Source of the DNA: Cytobacillus dafuensis
GTDB lineage: Bacteria; Bacillota; Bacilli; Bacillales; Cytobacillaceae
Assembly (NCBI RefSeq): GCF_007995155.1
Contig: NZ_CP042593.1
Coordinates: 1,654,001 to 1,718,000 of the forward strand
Reading direction: 5' to 3'
Length of the DNA stretch: 64,000 bases
Of the stretch, positions 1-7,541 are shown in pieces. Every line of letters starts with the position of its first letter. The stretch's first letter is position 1. The notes beneath the pieces are model-generated. The model did not search any database and had not been told where the DNA came from. It was given only the letters and a program-made list of their open reading frames with translations. The position numbers and the translations under genes are program-made.

Positions 1-1
1 A

Positions 2-556
2 AAAACAAATGCTCTTAATGCTTACGTTAACGGAATTGGGTCGAATTCGAGAATTGTACTCTGGGACACAACCTTAAATCAGTTAAATGAAAATGAAATT
101 TTATTTATCATGGCGCATGAAATGGGTCATTATGTAGAGAAGCATATTTATTTCGGAATAGCAGGCTATTTGCTTTTATCCTTAGTAGGTCTTTACTTAG
201 CTGCAAGGATAATGGAGCAAGTTATTAGCAGATGGGGAAATGTGTTTAAAATTCCTGCAGTTAATGATATTCGCTCATTGCCGTTATTTTTAATGATTAT
301 CTCCATGCTTTTATTTATCTCAAGTCCATTTTCAAATTTTGTTTCCCGTTATCAGGAATCCCGAGCTGATAAATATGCCATTGAGCTTACAAAGGATACT
401 GAAGCAGCTATACAAACATTTCAGGAATTAACCCGTGCAGGACGAAGCCAGGTAAATCCGCCGTTGCTTGTAAAAATATTTCGATATGGTCATCCGACCA
501 TGCTTGAAAGAATTTCCTACCTTGAAGAATATGAGATTAAGAATCGATCCAAATGA
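2..556 (+). CDS. M48 family metalloprotease, C-terminal part
   Basis: The reading frame is open from the left edge, so the gene is cut at its 5' end; 184 residues are visible. It contains the zinc-binding HEMGH motif (frame residues about 37-41), a hydrophobic segment just after it, a second membrane segment, and the downstream ESRADKYA motif that supplies the third metal ligand. This is the C-terminal catalytic part of an integral-membrane M48 (HtpX/Ste24-like) peptidase, which degrades membrane or misfolded proteins. In B. subtilis the M48 protein YhfN is encoded in the same general region as yhzC and comK, which makes a YhfN-type assignment plausible. The N-terminal membrane part lies outside the window. 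A terminator follows directly. Confidence 0.9.
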   Translation, partial: KTNALNAYVNGIGSNSRIVLWDTTLNQLNENEILFIMAHEMGHYVEKHIYFGIAGYLLLSLVGLYLAARIMEQVISRWGNVFKIPAVNDIRSLPLFLMIISMLLFISSPFSNFVSRYQESRADKYAIELTKDTEAAIQTFQELTRAGRSQVNPPLLVKIFRYGHPTMLERISYLEEYEIKNRSK

Positions 557-586
557 GCAGGGAAGTCTGAACCTGCTCGTTTTTCT
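555..586 (+). terminator. Rho-independent terminator after M48 gene
   Basis: A 7-bp stem, GAGCAGG with CCTGCTC, has a 10-nt loop and is followed by GTTTTTCTTT. It starts in the stop codon of the protease gene. Confidence 0.85.
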
Positions 587-600
587 TTATTCAGAAAAAA

Positions 601-720
601 AGGACTGTCCCAAAAGCAAAGGTGTCAGGCACCACGAACCATATCTAGAATCAATAAAACGAGTGGGATTCTAGATATAGTGTACTAAGTGGATGCCTGA
701 CACCTTATGGGATAAACCCT
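601..720. repeat. REP/MITE-like long palindrome, copy 1
   Basis: A roughly 120-bp element that folds into one long imperfect hairpin. The central arms are TATCTAGAATC and GATTCTAGATA, and the outer arms include GGTGTCAGGCACC paired with GGATGCCTGACACC. A second, inverted copy is at 54221-54337 and is about 85-90% identical by eye. No coding capacity is credible. It fills the gap between the M48 gene and the convergent yhzC. Such palindromes are typical of non-autonomous elements moved by a transposase encoded elsewhere; no such transposase is in the window. Confidence 0.8.
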
Positions 721-735
721 TAGGCTTTCTGGTAG

Positions 736-972
736 CTATGTTCCGAATCGTTTAGTTAGTTCAATATATTGTTTGGATAAATGATTAAACTTATTTTTGT
801 TTCCTTCATCGATAGCATGATCGATTTCTTTTAGTAGCTTCTTTTTCTCGCTAGTCAACAGCACTTCAGAAAGCAGCATGTCAATGTAAAGGTCTAAAAC
901 ATAGGATTCTTTTAACTTCTTCTTTTTCATTGCGTTTTTTTTCATCAGCTCTGTGTATGATTTTTCATTCAT
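736..972 (-). CDS. yhzC: IDEAL-domain small protein, YhzC-like
   Basis: A 78-residue soluble protein, highly charged, with a lysine-rich N-terminus and the sequence LDLYIDMLL followed by a helical segment ending in LSKQYIELTKRF. This matches the IDEAL domain, a short helical module of unknown function found in Bacillaceae proteins. The start is set at 972 because GAGGTGA lies at the right distance upstream; an ATG nine bases earlier is too close to it. The gene is divergent from comK, as yhzC is placed relative to comK in B. subtilis, which supports the symbol. The function is unknown. Confidence 0.8.
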   Translation of the reverse strand: MNEKSYTELMKKNAMKKKKLKESYVLDLYIDMLLSEVLLTSEKKKLLKEIDHAIDEGNKNKFNHLSKQYIELTKRFGT

Positions 973-1167
973 GAAAATCACCTCAACGCTTTTTACTATT
1001 ATATGTATTTTTCTTCTTTATTCAACTTATTTTTTTAAATTTTAAGAAAATATTTTCTAGTGTTAAAATTATGAACAAATTAGTAACATTTTGAAAATAT
1101 TGAATTTTAATGGTAATTATCTGGTATGATTAGGTAGAAAATACTATTTTGAGGAGATGTATAAAAA

Positions 1168-1743
1168 ATGAATATGCCGATGGTCCCGCCATTAATAGAG
1201 GAATATGAAATTAATCCGAATACAATGGTTATTATGCCTGTCACATATGGCAGCAAGATTTATTCGCAAATTTTGGAGTTTGAGGATGAACTTGTCTCTC
1301 CATTTAAACCCTTTGAGATTATTAAGAAAAGCTGTATTTTCTTTGGAAGCAGCTATGAAGGCAGAAAAGAAGCCACGAAACAATTAACTGGAATTACCCA
1401 CAAAGCACCTATTACAATAGACTCCACAAACTTCATTTATTTTTTTCCAACTACTTCAGCGAGCAATCCTCAATGTATATGGATTTCACAAGAGCATGTT
1501 CATTTTCATCGTCCTGCAGATTCAGCTAATACGAACGTTGTATTTAAAAATAAACAATCTTTGACTATTCCGATCTCCTATAATTCATTTAATAATCAGC
1601 TTTTACGGACTGCTTTGTTAAAAACGACACTCTCCAGCAGAATTGGTGAATCGGAAAGAAAGGGCTGGTATTTCATTAATGGCAGCAGGAATATTAATGC
1701 TTCGGAAAGATTAGGTAAGTATACTGCGAGAGGAATTGAGTAA
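1168..1743 (+). CDS. comK: Competence transcription factor ComK
   Basis: ComK is the master activator of competence genes and activates its own promoter; it binds paired AT-rich boxes. The 191-residue product has the family's usual length and its best conserved blocks: IIKKSCIFFGSSYEGRK near residue 52, SNPQCIWISQEHVHFHR near 106, and LTIPISYNSFNNQLLRTALL near 137. The ATG follows GAGGAG. The upstream 150 bases are extremely AT-rich with runs of A4 and T4, as expected for autoregulation, but I could not fix a canonical AAAA-N5-TTTT pair. No sign of prophage disruption, which is a common fate of comK, is visible. The C-terminal third is more divergent from B. subtilis than the core. Confidence 0.93.
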   Translation: MNMPMVPPLIEEYEINPNTMVIMPVTYGSKIYSQILEFEDELVSPFKPFEIIKKSCIFFGSSYEGRKEATKQLTGITHKAPITIDSTNFIYFFPTTSASNPQCIWISQEHVHFHRPADSANTNVVFKNKQSLTIPISYNSFNNQLLRTALLKTTLSSRIGESERKGWYFINGSRNINASERLGKYTARGIE

Positions 1744-1754
1744 AGGTAGCAGTC

Positions 1755-1786
1755 CAGAAGCATGAGAGTCATGCTTCTGTTTTTTT
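1755..1786 (+). terminator. Terminator of comK
   Basis: An 11-bp perfect stem, CAGAAGCATGA with TCATGCTTCTG, has a 3-nt loop and is followed by seven T. Confidence 0.9.
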
Positions 1787-1860
1787 AGCTAATAAGATCG
1801 CATAAGTACTACTAAGGCATTCGCCAAAAAGGACTTTGGCGAACGCCAAGTTTTACTAAA
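1786..1860. repeat. Dispersed hairpin repeat, copy 1 (short form)
   Basis: It starts with GCTAATAAGATCGCATAAG (1788-1806). A hairpin follows, with arms GGCATTCGCCAA and TTGGCGAACGCC closed by a loop containing AAGGAC. Longer copies are at 21697-21833 and 32969-33105. This copy sits between comK's terminator and the end of the convergent yhjD gene, whose stop codon lies in its last bases. It has no coding content. Confidence 0.8.
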
Positions 1861-2227
1861 GTTCAGCTTTTGAGTGCCGCTTATATAGATAAAATTCCAA
1901 TAACTCTTGCACTTTGTTGCGGATGCGGGGATTGAAGTAGTTATGATGCTCTTCGTAGCCTTTATAAAAGAACATAAACATGGTAAAAGCTTCATCCCGT
2001 TTTAGCTCCTCAACTTTAAATTTATTACTGTTCATATAGCGTTTTACATCAGCCAGTTCTTTTTGAACAATTTTCAGTGTTTCCTCAATTAAATTTAAAT
2101 AAGGCTGTTTGAGCTTAAAAGGGCTCTTGTTAATAACGATAAGATCACGATTTAAAATAGTTAGTACCATTGGCAGATAGATAGCCTGTTCTATAATATT
2201 TCGATCCTTTTCAGGGATTCTCGTCAT
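1856..2227 (-). CDS. yhjD: YhjD-family conserved protein
   Basis: A 123-residue soluble, helical, charged protein that begins MTRIPEKD and carries the conserved stretch FYKGYEEHHNYFNPRIRNKV near residues 87-106. These features recall B. subtilis YhjD, a protein of unknown function. The neighbourhood supports this, because yhjE and sipV, which follow yhjD in B. subtilis, lie a few kilobases downstream here. The start at 2227 is preferred to the ATG at 2236 because the GGGGGA Shine-Dalgarno sequence is only two bases from the latter. Confidence 0.7.
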   Translation of the reverse strand: MTRIPEKDRNIIEQAIYLPMVLTILNRDLIVINKSPFKLKQPYLNLIEETLKIVQKELADVKRYMNSNKFKVEELKRDEAFTMFMFFYKGYEEHHNYFNPRIRNKVQELLEFYLYKRHSKAEL

Positions 2228-2500
2228 AATCGCCATTCCCCCTATAAAGTGAAATGAATTTACAAATCATAAGCGCCTCGTCCTATCGCATTGTCACAAC
2301 TAGTACATCCTTGTACGGCGGAGCTAGACATTTCTCTAAATAGAAAAAGTTATTCATACTCCAAAATAGAACACTTGTTCTGTTTTTATTTTATAGCTAA
2401 AGTGTTTTTAATGCAAGAGACATCCTTTGTCGAATTTGTTATGAATTCAGCATTTCCCATAATTGAAAATACATGCCTTATACGTTTTATCAAAAGATTA
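2228..2500. other. Intergenic region without a recognised gene
   Basis: I see no credible gene here. Short open frames lack ribosome binding sites and any recognisable composition. The stretch probably carries the yhjD promoter on the minus strand and merges into the repeat element at 2501. Confidence 0.5.
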
Positions 2501-2750
2501 GGCTGTGTTAAAGCTCAGTGTTGATAATGCTATTTTGTTGTTGATTCTCGCTGCAGGCGCGAGATCCTCGAAAATGCTAACGCATTTCCTTCGTGCGGTG
2601 ATCATTCTAGGAAGCTTATTCATTGTCCTGCGGGAGAAGCGAGTCAAAGGGAGACCCCGCAGGAGCGCACTTCGACGAGGAGGCTTCCGGACCGCCCGCG
2701 ATCGCTAAGTGCCTGCAACGGAAATTAACAGGGGAGCTTAACATAGTTAA
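2501..2750. repeat. MITE-like element with terminal inverted repeats
   Basis: The left end CTGTGTTAAAGCTC (2503-2516) and the right end GAGCTTAACATAG (2734-2746) are imperfect inverted repeats. The interior is much more GC-rich than its surroundings and holds further short palindromes (CTGCGGGAG with CCCCGCAG). An open frame of about 67 codons runs through it, but it is arginine-rich, has no ribosome binding site and looks like an accident of the GC-rich interior. The element is consistent with a miniature transposable element; I could not identify target-site duplications. Confidence 0.6.
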
Positions 2751-2823
2751 AAATTAAAAAAGAGCAGGAAAATTGTTTCTAGTGTCGAAATATTTAAAAA
2801 CAAAAATAGGAAGGGGAAACAAA

Positions 2824-4815
2824 ATGAAAGAAAAAAGAACGATAAGAGCAGAGGATCTTTATCAGCTGAAATCAGTCGCTGACCCGCAGCTAGCTGCTAA
2901 TGGCAAGGATTGCGTCTATGTTGTAACAACCATGCTAGAGAAGGAAAATAAATATTGCTCTAATTTATATTACATAAATGTAGACGAAAAAAATAATCCT
3001 GTTCAATGGACCTTTGGGGAAAACAGGAATTCTTCTCCTCGTTGGTCTGTTGATGGTAAAAGATTAGCATTTGTCTCGGACAGAAGCGGAAAAGGTCAAA
3101 TCTATGTGATAGACGTAGCAGGCGGAGAGGCACGCCAATTAACGACATGTCCAAATGGTGCATCAAATCCGGTGTGGTCTCCAGATGGAACAAAAATTGC
3201 ATTTAACATGGCAATAAAAAATGGTGAATCATTTTCCTTAACCGATGAGAAGGACAAGAAAGAGGATAAAAAGCCAGTCCCGCTTGAAGTGGATAAAATG
3301 AAATATAAATCTGATGCTCATGGTTTCTGGGACGGGAAATACAATCAAGTTGCGATTGTAGATGTTCAAAAAGGAGAAGTAGAGCTACTGACTTCAGGGG
3401 AACATGATTATCAGCTGCAAAGCTGGTCACCAGATGGAAAATATATCGCTATTACAGCTGATTTAAGTGAGGATAAAGATGCGAGCTTTATCAGTGATGT
3501 TTTCGTGATTCATACAGATACGAAAGAATTAAAAAAGCTAACTGAGGGAACGGGCTACTTCGGAAATGTAACATGGTCACCAAATGGAAAATATATAGGT
3601 ATTGTTGGTCATGAAAGAGAATTCGAAAATGCAACTCTTTCAAAGATTTGGATATATGATATGGACACAGAAAAAATCCAATGTTTAACTCGTGATTCAG
3701 ATTTATTAATTGGAGACTATGCGATCGGGGATTTTCAGCAAGGTGCAGTGACACCTGGCATACTATGGGGAGAAGATAATCACAGTTTTTATTTTCTTGC
3801 AACTGATCATGGCAATACAGTTGTATACTATGGTTCTTTAGCTGGTGTGATGTATCCGGCGTTATTGGATCGTCAGCATGTATATGGACTTTCAACTGGA
3901 GGAAAAGTAGATCGTGCTGTAGTCGCTATCAGCAAGCCATCATACCCAGGGGATTTATTCCTGTTAAATGTCTCTACAGGTGAATTAGAGCAGCTGACAA
4001 ATGTGAATGGAGAATTCTTAGCTGAGATTGTTCTTGCTGATTCAGAGCCTATCCGATTTAAAACATCTGATGAATGGGATATGCATGGCTGGATCATGAA
4101 GCCAGTTCATTTCGAAGAGGGAAAGAAATATCCATTAGTTCTTGAAATTCACGGTGGACCACATGCCATGTATGCAAATTCATATTTTCATGAATTTCAA
4201 TGCCTAGCGGCTCTCGGATATGCAGTTCTATTTATAAATCCACGTGGAAGCCATGGATACGGTCAGGCATTTGTCGATGCTGTTCGAGGTGACTATGGCG
4301 GCAAAGATTACGAGGATATTATGGCTGCTGCTGATTATGCATTGGCAAACTATGATTTTATAGATAAGGATCGTTTAGGTGTAACGGGGGGAAGCTACGG
4401 CGGATTCATGACAAACTGGATCGTCGGTCATACAAATCGCTTCAAAGCAGCTGTAACACAGCGTTCTATTTCAAACTGGATCAGTTTTTACGGAGTAAGT
4501 GATATCGGCTATTATTTTACGGATTGGCAAATTAAGAGTGGTCTGCATGATATCGAAACGCTTTGGAAGCATTCCCCTCTTGCTTATGTAGATCAGATGG
4601 AAACACCGCTTCTCATTCTTCACAGTGAAAAGGATTTTCGCTGTCCGATTGAGCAAGCAGAACAATTATTTATTGCATTAAAGCATCGTAAAAAGGAAAC
4701 AAAACTCATTCGTTTCCCAGATGCTAATCATGAATTATCAAGAAGCGGGAAACCAAATCTAAGAATTTGCCGTCTAAATTTTATTACCGGCTGGTTTAAT
4801 GATTACTTAAAGTAA
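2824..4815 (+). CDS. S9 family peptidase (YuxL-like acylaminoacyl-peptidase type)
   Basis: A 663-residue cytosolic serine peptidase. The N-terminal two-thirds is a beta-propeller with repeated WSPDGK/WSVDGK/WSPNGK blades. The C-terminal third is the alpha/beta-hydrolase catalytic domain, with GGSYGGF as the nucleophile elbow, an Asp in HSEKDFRCP and a His in DANHELS. The stretches INPRGSHGYGQ and TNWIVGHTNRFKAAVTQRS are characteristic of prolyl-oligopeptidase-family exo- or oligopeptidases such as B. subtilis YuxL. No signal peptide is present. The start at 2824 follows GGAAGGGG; an upstream in-frame extension of 17 residues has no such support. The gene stands alone between a repeat element and a terminator. 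Confidence 0.9.
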   Translation: MKEKRTIRAEDLYQLKSVADPQLAANGKDCVYVVTTMLEKENKYCSNLYYINVDEKNNPVQWTFGENRNSSPRWSVDGKRLAFVSDRSGKGQIYVIDVAGGEARQLTTCPNGASNPVWSPDGTKIAFNMAIKNGESFSLTDEKDKKEDKKPVPLEVDKMKYKSDAHGFWDGKYNQVAIVDVQKGEVELLTSGEHDYQLQSWSPDGKYIAITADLSEDKDASFISDVFVIHTDTKELKKLTEGTGYFGNVTWSPNGKYIGIVGHEREFENATLSKIWIYDMDTEKIQCLTRDSDLLIGDYAIGDFQQGAVTPGILWGEDNHSFYFLATDHGNTVVYYGSLAGVMYPALLDRQHVYGLSTGGKVDRAVVAISKPSYPGDLFLLNVSTGELEQLTNVNGEFLAEIVLADSEPIRFKTSDEWDMHGWIMKPVHFEEGKKYPLVLEIHGGPHAMYANSYFHEFQCLAALGYAVLFINPRGSHGYGQAFVDAVRGDYGGKDYEDIMAAADYALANYDFIDKDRLGVTGGSYGGFMTNWIVGHTNRFKAAVTQRSISNWISFYGVSDIGYYFTDWQIKSGLHDIETLWKHSPLAYVDQMETPLLILHSEKDFRCPIEQAEQLFIALKHRKKETKLIRFPDANHELSRSGKPNLRICRLNFITGWFNDYLK

Positions 4816-4843
4816 AGCCTTGTTAATGTCTATTATTGAAAAT

Positions 4844-4917
4844 GCCTGTGGGGTATGCGGTCAGATTTTTGATCTATCTATTGGATCACTTTCTGAACGT
4901 GAACCTACGGGCTTTTT
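4844..4917 (+). terminator. Long imperfect terminator hairpin
   Basis: The arm at 4844-4865 pairs imperfectly, with several G-T pairs, with 4892-4912 and is followed by a T-run. The rest of 4816-5117 holds no gene that I recognise and presumably contains the promoter of the LCP gene. Confidence 0.55.
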
Positions 4918-5117
4918 CTATGTAAAAATGAAATTGTCGTCGTATTCGTTGAACAAGCCTTGATGTACGAAGTAATCACATTCGTAGCGAAATGAACTTA
5001 AAATTTCCTTTTAGTAAATAAATACCAGCAGAAGAATAGAAACTTTTTTAGAAGATAAATAGTCATATATATTTGAAGGTTAAATTTCTATTATTGATAG
5101 AAGGAAGGATAATTAAA

Positions 5118-6053
5118 ATGAGATCAGAAAGATATAAAGATAAAAAGCCTAGAAAGAAGAAGTGGAAAATATTCGTTCTTATTCTTTTTCTGCTATTTTT
5201 CGCTACAATAGGCTATTCTTATTTTCAATATAAGCAGGGAGTATTACAATCGAAAGATAAGACAGGAGTTGCTAATCAAGAATTTGAGTTTCATGGGAAT
5301 AAAGGCAAGAACGGAGAAACAAACATTCTTCTTCTGGGAATCGATAAACGGGGAGAGAGAACTTCACGTTCAGATACTATAATGATAGCGCAATATCATC
5401 CAGATAAAGACTCATACAAATTAGTTTCTATAATGAGGGATACGTATGTGGATATACCTGGACATGGGAAAAATAAAATTAATGCGGCTTTTGCATTTGG
5501 AGGTCCCGAATTAGTAAGACAAACGATCAAGGAAAACTTTGGTATTGATCTCCAATATTATTCAATCGTCGACTTTGAAGGTTTTGTCCATCTAATCGAT
5601 GAAGCTTTTCCAAAGGGAGTGGAAATTGACGTTGAAAAGGCAATGTCCGAAAATATCGGAGTTACATTACAACCAGGACTGCAAAGGCTTGATGGTGAGC
5701 ATCTTCTCGGCTATGTTCGCTTCCGCCATGATGCAGTAGGCGATTTCGGTAGGGTTGAACGCCAGCAAAAGGTAATTACGGAGGTTGCAAGTCAATTTAA
5801 AAGCATTCAAACGATAGCGAAACTACCAAAATTAGTCGGTGTTATGACGCCATTCGTTAATACGAATATGGATGCAACGGATATTCTTTATATTGGAAAA
5901 GATTTTATCTCCCAAAATAACGTAAACATAGATACTTTACGAATTCCGATAGATGGTTCATATTCAAATCAGCGAGTAAACGGCGCAGGGTCTGTATTGG
6001 CGATTGATCTTGAAAAAAATAAGCAAGCAATTCATGAATTTTTAGCCAATTAG
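5118..6053 (+). CDS. LytR-CpsA-Psr (LCP) family cell-wall protein
   Basis: A 311-residue membrane protein with a lysine/arginine-rich cytoplasmic start, one transmembrane helix (about residues 14-36) and an extracytoplasmic LCP domain. Family motifs visible are NILLLGIDKRGE with SDTIMI just after it, VSIMRDTYVDIPG, KINAAFAFGG, and LLGYVRFRHD-(x)n-DFGRVERQQ with the arginine and aspartate residues that bind the polyprenyl pyrophosphate head group. LCP enzymes transfer wall teichoic acid or related glycopolymers from undecaprenyl carriers to peptidoglycan. Which of the paralogues (TagT, TagU, TagV type) this is cannot be decided here. The start at 5118 follows GAAGGAAGG; the in-frame upstream ATG lacks one. 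Confidence 0.9.
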   Translation: MRSERYKDKKPRKKKWKIFVLILFLLFFATIGYSYFQYKQGVLQSKDKTGVANQEFEFHGNKGKNGETNILLLGIDKRGERTSRSDTIMIAQYHPDKDSYKLVSIMRDTYVDIPGHGKNKINAAFAFGGPELVRQTIKENFGIDLQYYSIVDFEGFVHLIDEAFPKGVEIDVEKAMSENIGVTLQPGLQRLDGEHLLGYVRFRHDAVGDFGRVERQQKVITEVASQFKSIQTIAKLPKLVGVMTPFVNTNMDATDILYIGKDFISQNNVNIDTLRIPIDGSYSNQRVNGAGSVLAIDLEKNKQAIHEFLAN

Positions 6054-6170
6054 CATTCTTTTTACCAAAATAGGTGTACAATTAAATAGAAAGAGGTAAA
6101 AATATGTAATGAGGCACAATCATTAATTAGAAGAATAAAAAGCAGTTGTTGATAAACAAGGAGATTATGA

Positions 6171-6791
6171 ATGGATTTCGAGGTACTTAAAGACTGGCTA
6201 ACACTAGATCATATAATGGAACTAATAGAAAAGTATAGATCATTTGGCCCACTGCCGGGAATTTTGCTTCCCTTTCTTGAAGCTTTCTTGCCATTTCTAC
6301 CTCTATTTTTATTTGTAATGGCAAATGCAAATGCATTTGGATTATGGTTAGGTTTTTTATTATCATGGATAGGAGCTATACTCGGTGCATTGTTAGTTTT
6401 TTTTATTGTACGGAAATTTGGTCAAAAGCGGATGTTGCGGGTACTTAAGAAGCATCAAAAGGTTCAGAAGCTAATGGCCTGGGTAGAAAAACATGGATTT
6501 GGACCTTTATTCATTTTATTATGTTTTCCATTTACACCATCTGCAGTTGTAAATATTGTAGCTGGCCTATCAAAAATTAGCATTGCCCAATACATGCTCG
6601 CTGTATTAACAGGTAAAATGGTTATGATTTTTACTATCAGCTTCGTCGGATATGATATAAAATCACTTATTACACAGCCGACTCGTTCTGCGATTGTTGG
6701 TATTATTATTTTTATTCTTTGGTATGTTGGAAAGAGAATAGAAATAAAAATGAATATTAAAATGGAAAGAGAAAGGAAGTTTCAAAAGTAA
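6171..6791 (+). CDS. yhjE: TVP38/TMEM64 family membrane protein YhjE
   Basis: A 206-residue protein with about five hydrophobic segments and the family's central pattern: GALLVFFIVRKFG followed by a helix containing FPFTPSAVVNIVAGLS. TVP38/TMEM64 (DedA-superfamily) proteins are integral membrane proteins linked to lipid handling and envelope homeostasis; the exact substrate is not established. AAGGAG lies six bases before the ATG. It stands directly before the signal peptidase gene with a 34-bp gap, the same pairing as yhjE-sipV in B. subtilis, so the two are probably cotranscribed. Confidence 0.88.
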   Translation: MDFEVLKDWLTLDHIMELIEKYRSFGPLPGILLPFLEAFLPFLPLFLFVMANANAFGLWLGFLLSWIGAILGALLVFFIVRKFGQKRMLRVLKKHQKVQKLMAWVEKHGFGPLFILLCFPFTPSAVVNIVAGLSKISIAQYMLAVLTGKMVMIFTISFVGYDIKSLITQPTRSAIVGIIIFILWYVGKRIEIKMNIKMERERKFQK

Positions 6792-6825
6792 GAACTGACT
6801 AGCTGAACAAGGAGGGAGAGCAAAC

Positions 6826-7392
6826 TTGAAAGAGAGCATTAAAAAAGAGGGTATTGAGTGGATAAAGGCTTTCGCGATTGGGATGATCATCTTTATTTTT
6901 ATTCGTACATTTTTCTTTTCCAATTATGTTGTTGAAGGTGTATCAATGGAGCCAACCCTCGAAACTGGCAATAAGTTAATTGTCAATAAGATGGGAAATC
7001 AAATTGGAGAGCTGCAGCGATTTGATGTCATTGTTTTTCATCATAATGAGGAAGAAGATTTTGTGAAAAGAATCATTGGACTTCCTGGGGATAAAATTGA
7101 ATATCGCAATGATGAACTTTATATTAATGGCAAAAAAGTAAATGAACCATATCTTGATAAGTATCGTAAAAACTATCAAGAAGAAGCATTTGGGAGCATG
7201 CTCACAGCTGACTTCACTTTAATGGAGGCTACTGGGGAGGAAACTGTTCCAGAAGGTAAGCTGTTTGTCCTTGGGGATAACCGCCCTAAAAGCTGGGATA
7301 GCCGTCACTATGGCTTCATCTCTATAGATCAAGTAGTCGGAAAGGTTAACTTAAGATATTGGCCGATAAATGAGATGGATATTTCCTTCTAA
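6826..7392 (+). CDS. sipV: Type I signal peptidase
   Basis: A 188-residue signal peptidase I that cleaves signal peptides of secreted proteins at the outer face of the membrane. One N-terminal transmembrane helix (about 14-34) is followed by the catalytic serine in EGVSMEPTL (Ser40) and the general-base lysine in DFVKRIIGLPGD (Lys81). The later boxes LFVLGDNRPKSWDSRHYG and GKVNLRYWP are intact. The start is TTG at 6826 after AAGGAGGGAG. The symbol is taken from synteny with B. subtilis yhjE-sipV; sequence alone does not separate SipV from other minor signal peptidases. Confidence 0.9.
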   Translation: MKESIKKEGIEWIKAFAIGMIIFIFIRTFFFSNYVVEGVSMEPTLETGNKLIVNKMGNQIGELQRFDVIVFHHNEEEDFVKRIIGLPGDKIEYRNDELYINGKKVNEPYLDKYRKNYQEEAFGSMLTADFTLMEATGEETVPEGKLFVLGDNRPKSWDSRHYGFISIDQVVGKVNLRYWPINEMDISF

Positions 7393-7427
7393 TTTAGACG
7401 ATAAACATAATTGACTTCCATTTTCGC

Positions 7428-7460
7428 AAGGACTCGAATAAAAATCGGGTCCTTTTTTCT
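7428..7460 (+). terminator. Terminator of yhjE-sipV
   Basis: AAGGACTCGA pairs with TCGGGTCCTT and is followed by six T. Confidence 0.85.
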
Positions 7461-7541
7461 TTAGAAGGAAAAAGGAAACTAATTGGAGAATTAATGTAAA
7501 TATTGATATCGGAAAAATATGACCAGAGGGGAGGGAATACC

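Noticed and set aside
486..674. 62-codon open frame
   Set aside because: It starts inside the M48 gene in another frame and ends in the palindromic repeat; it is a shadow.
1085..1130. ComK autoregulatory box
   Set aside because: A-tracts and T-tracts are present, but none fits AAAA-N5-TTTT in the paired arrangement; TTGAAT with TATGAT has a 19-bp spacer, too long to call with confidence.
2505..2708. 67-codon open frame, arginine-rich
   Set aside because: It lies entirely inside the GC-rich MITE-like element, has no ribosome binding site and no protein-like pattern.
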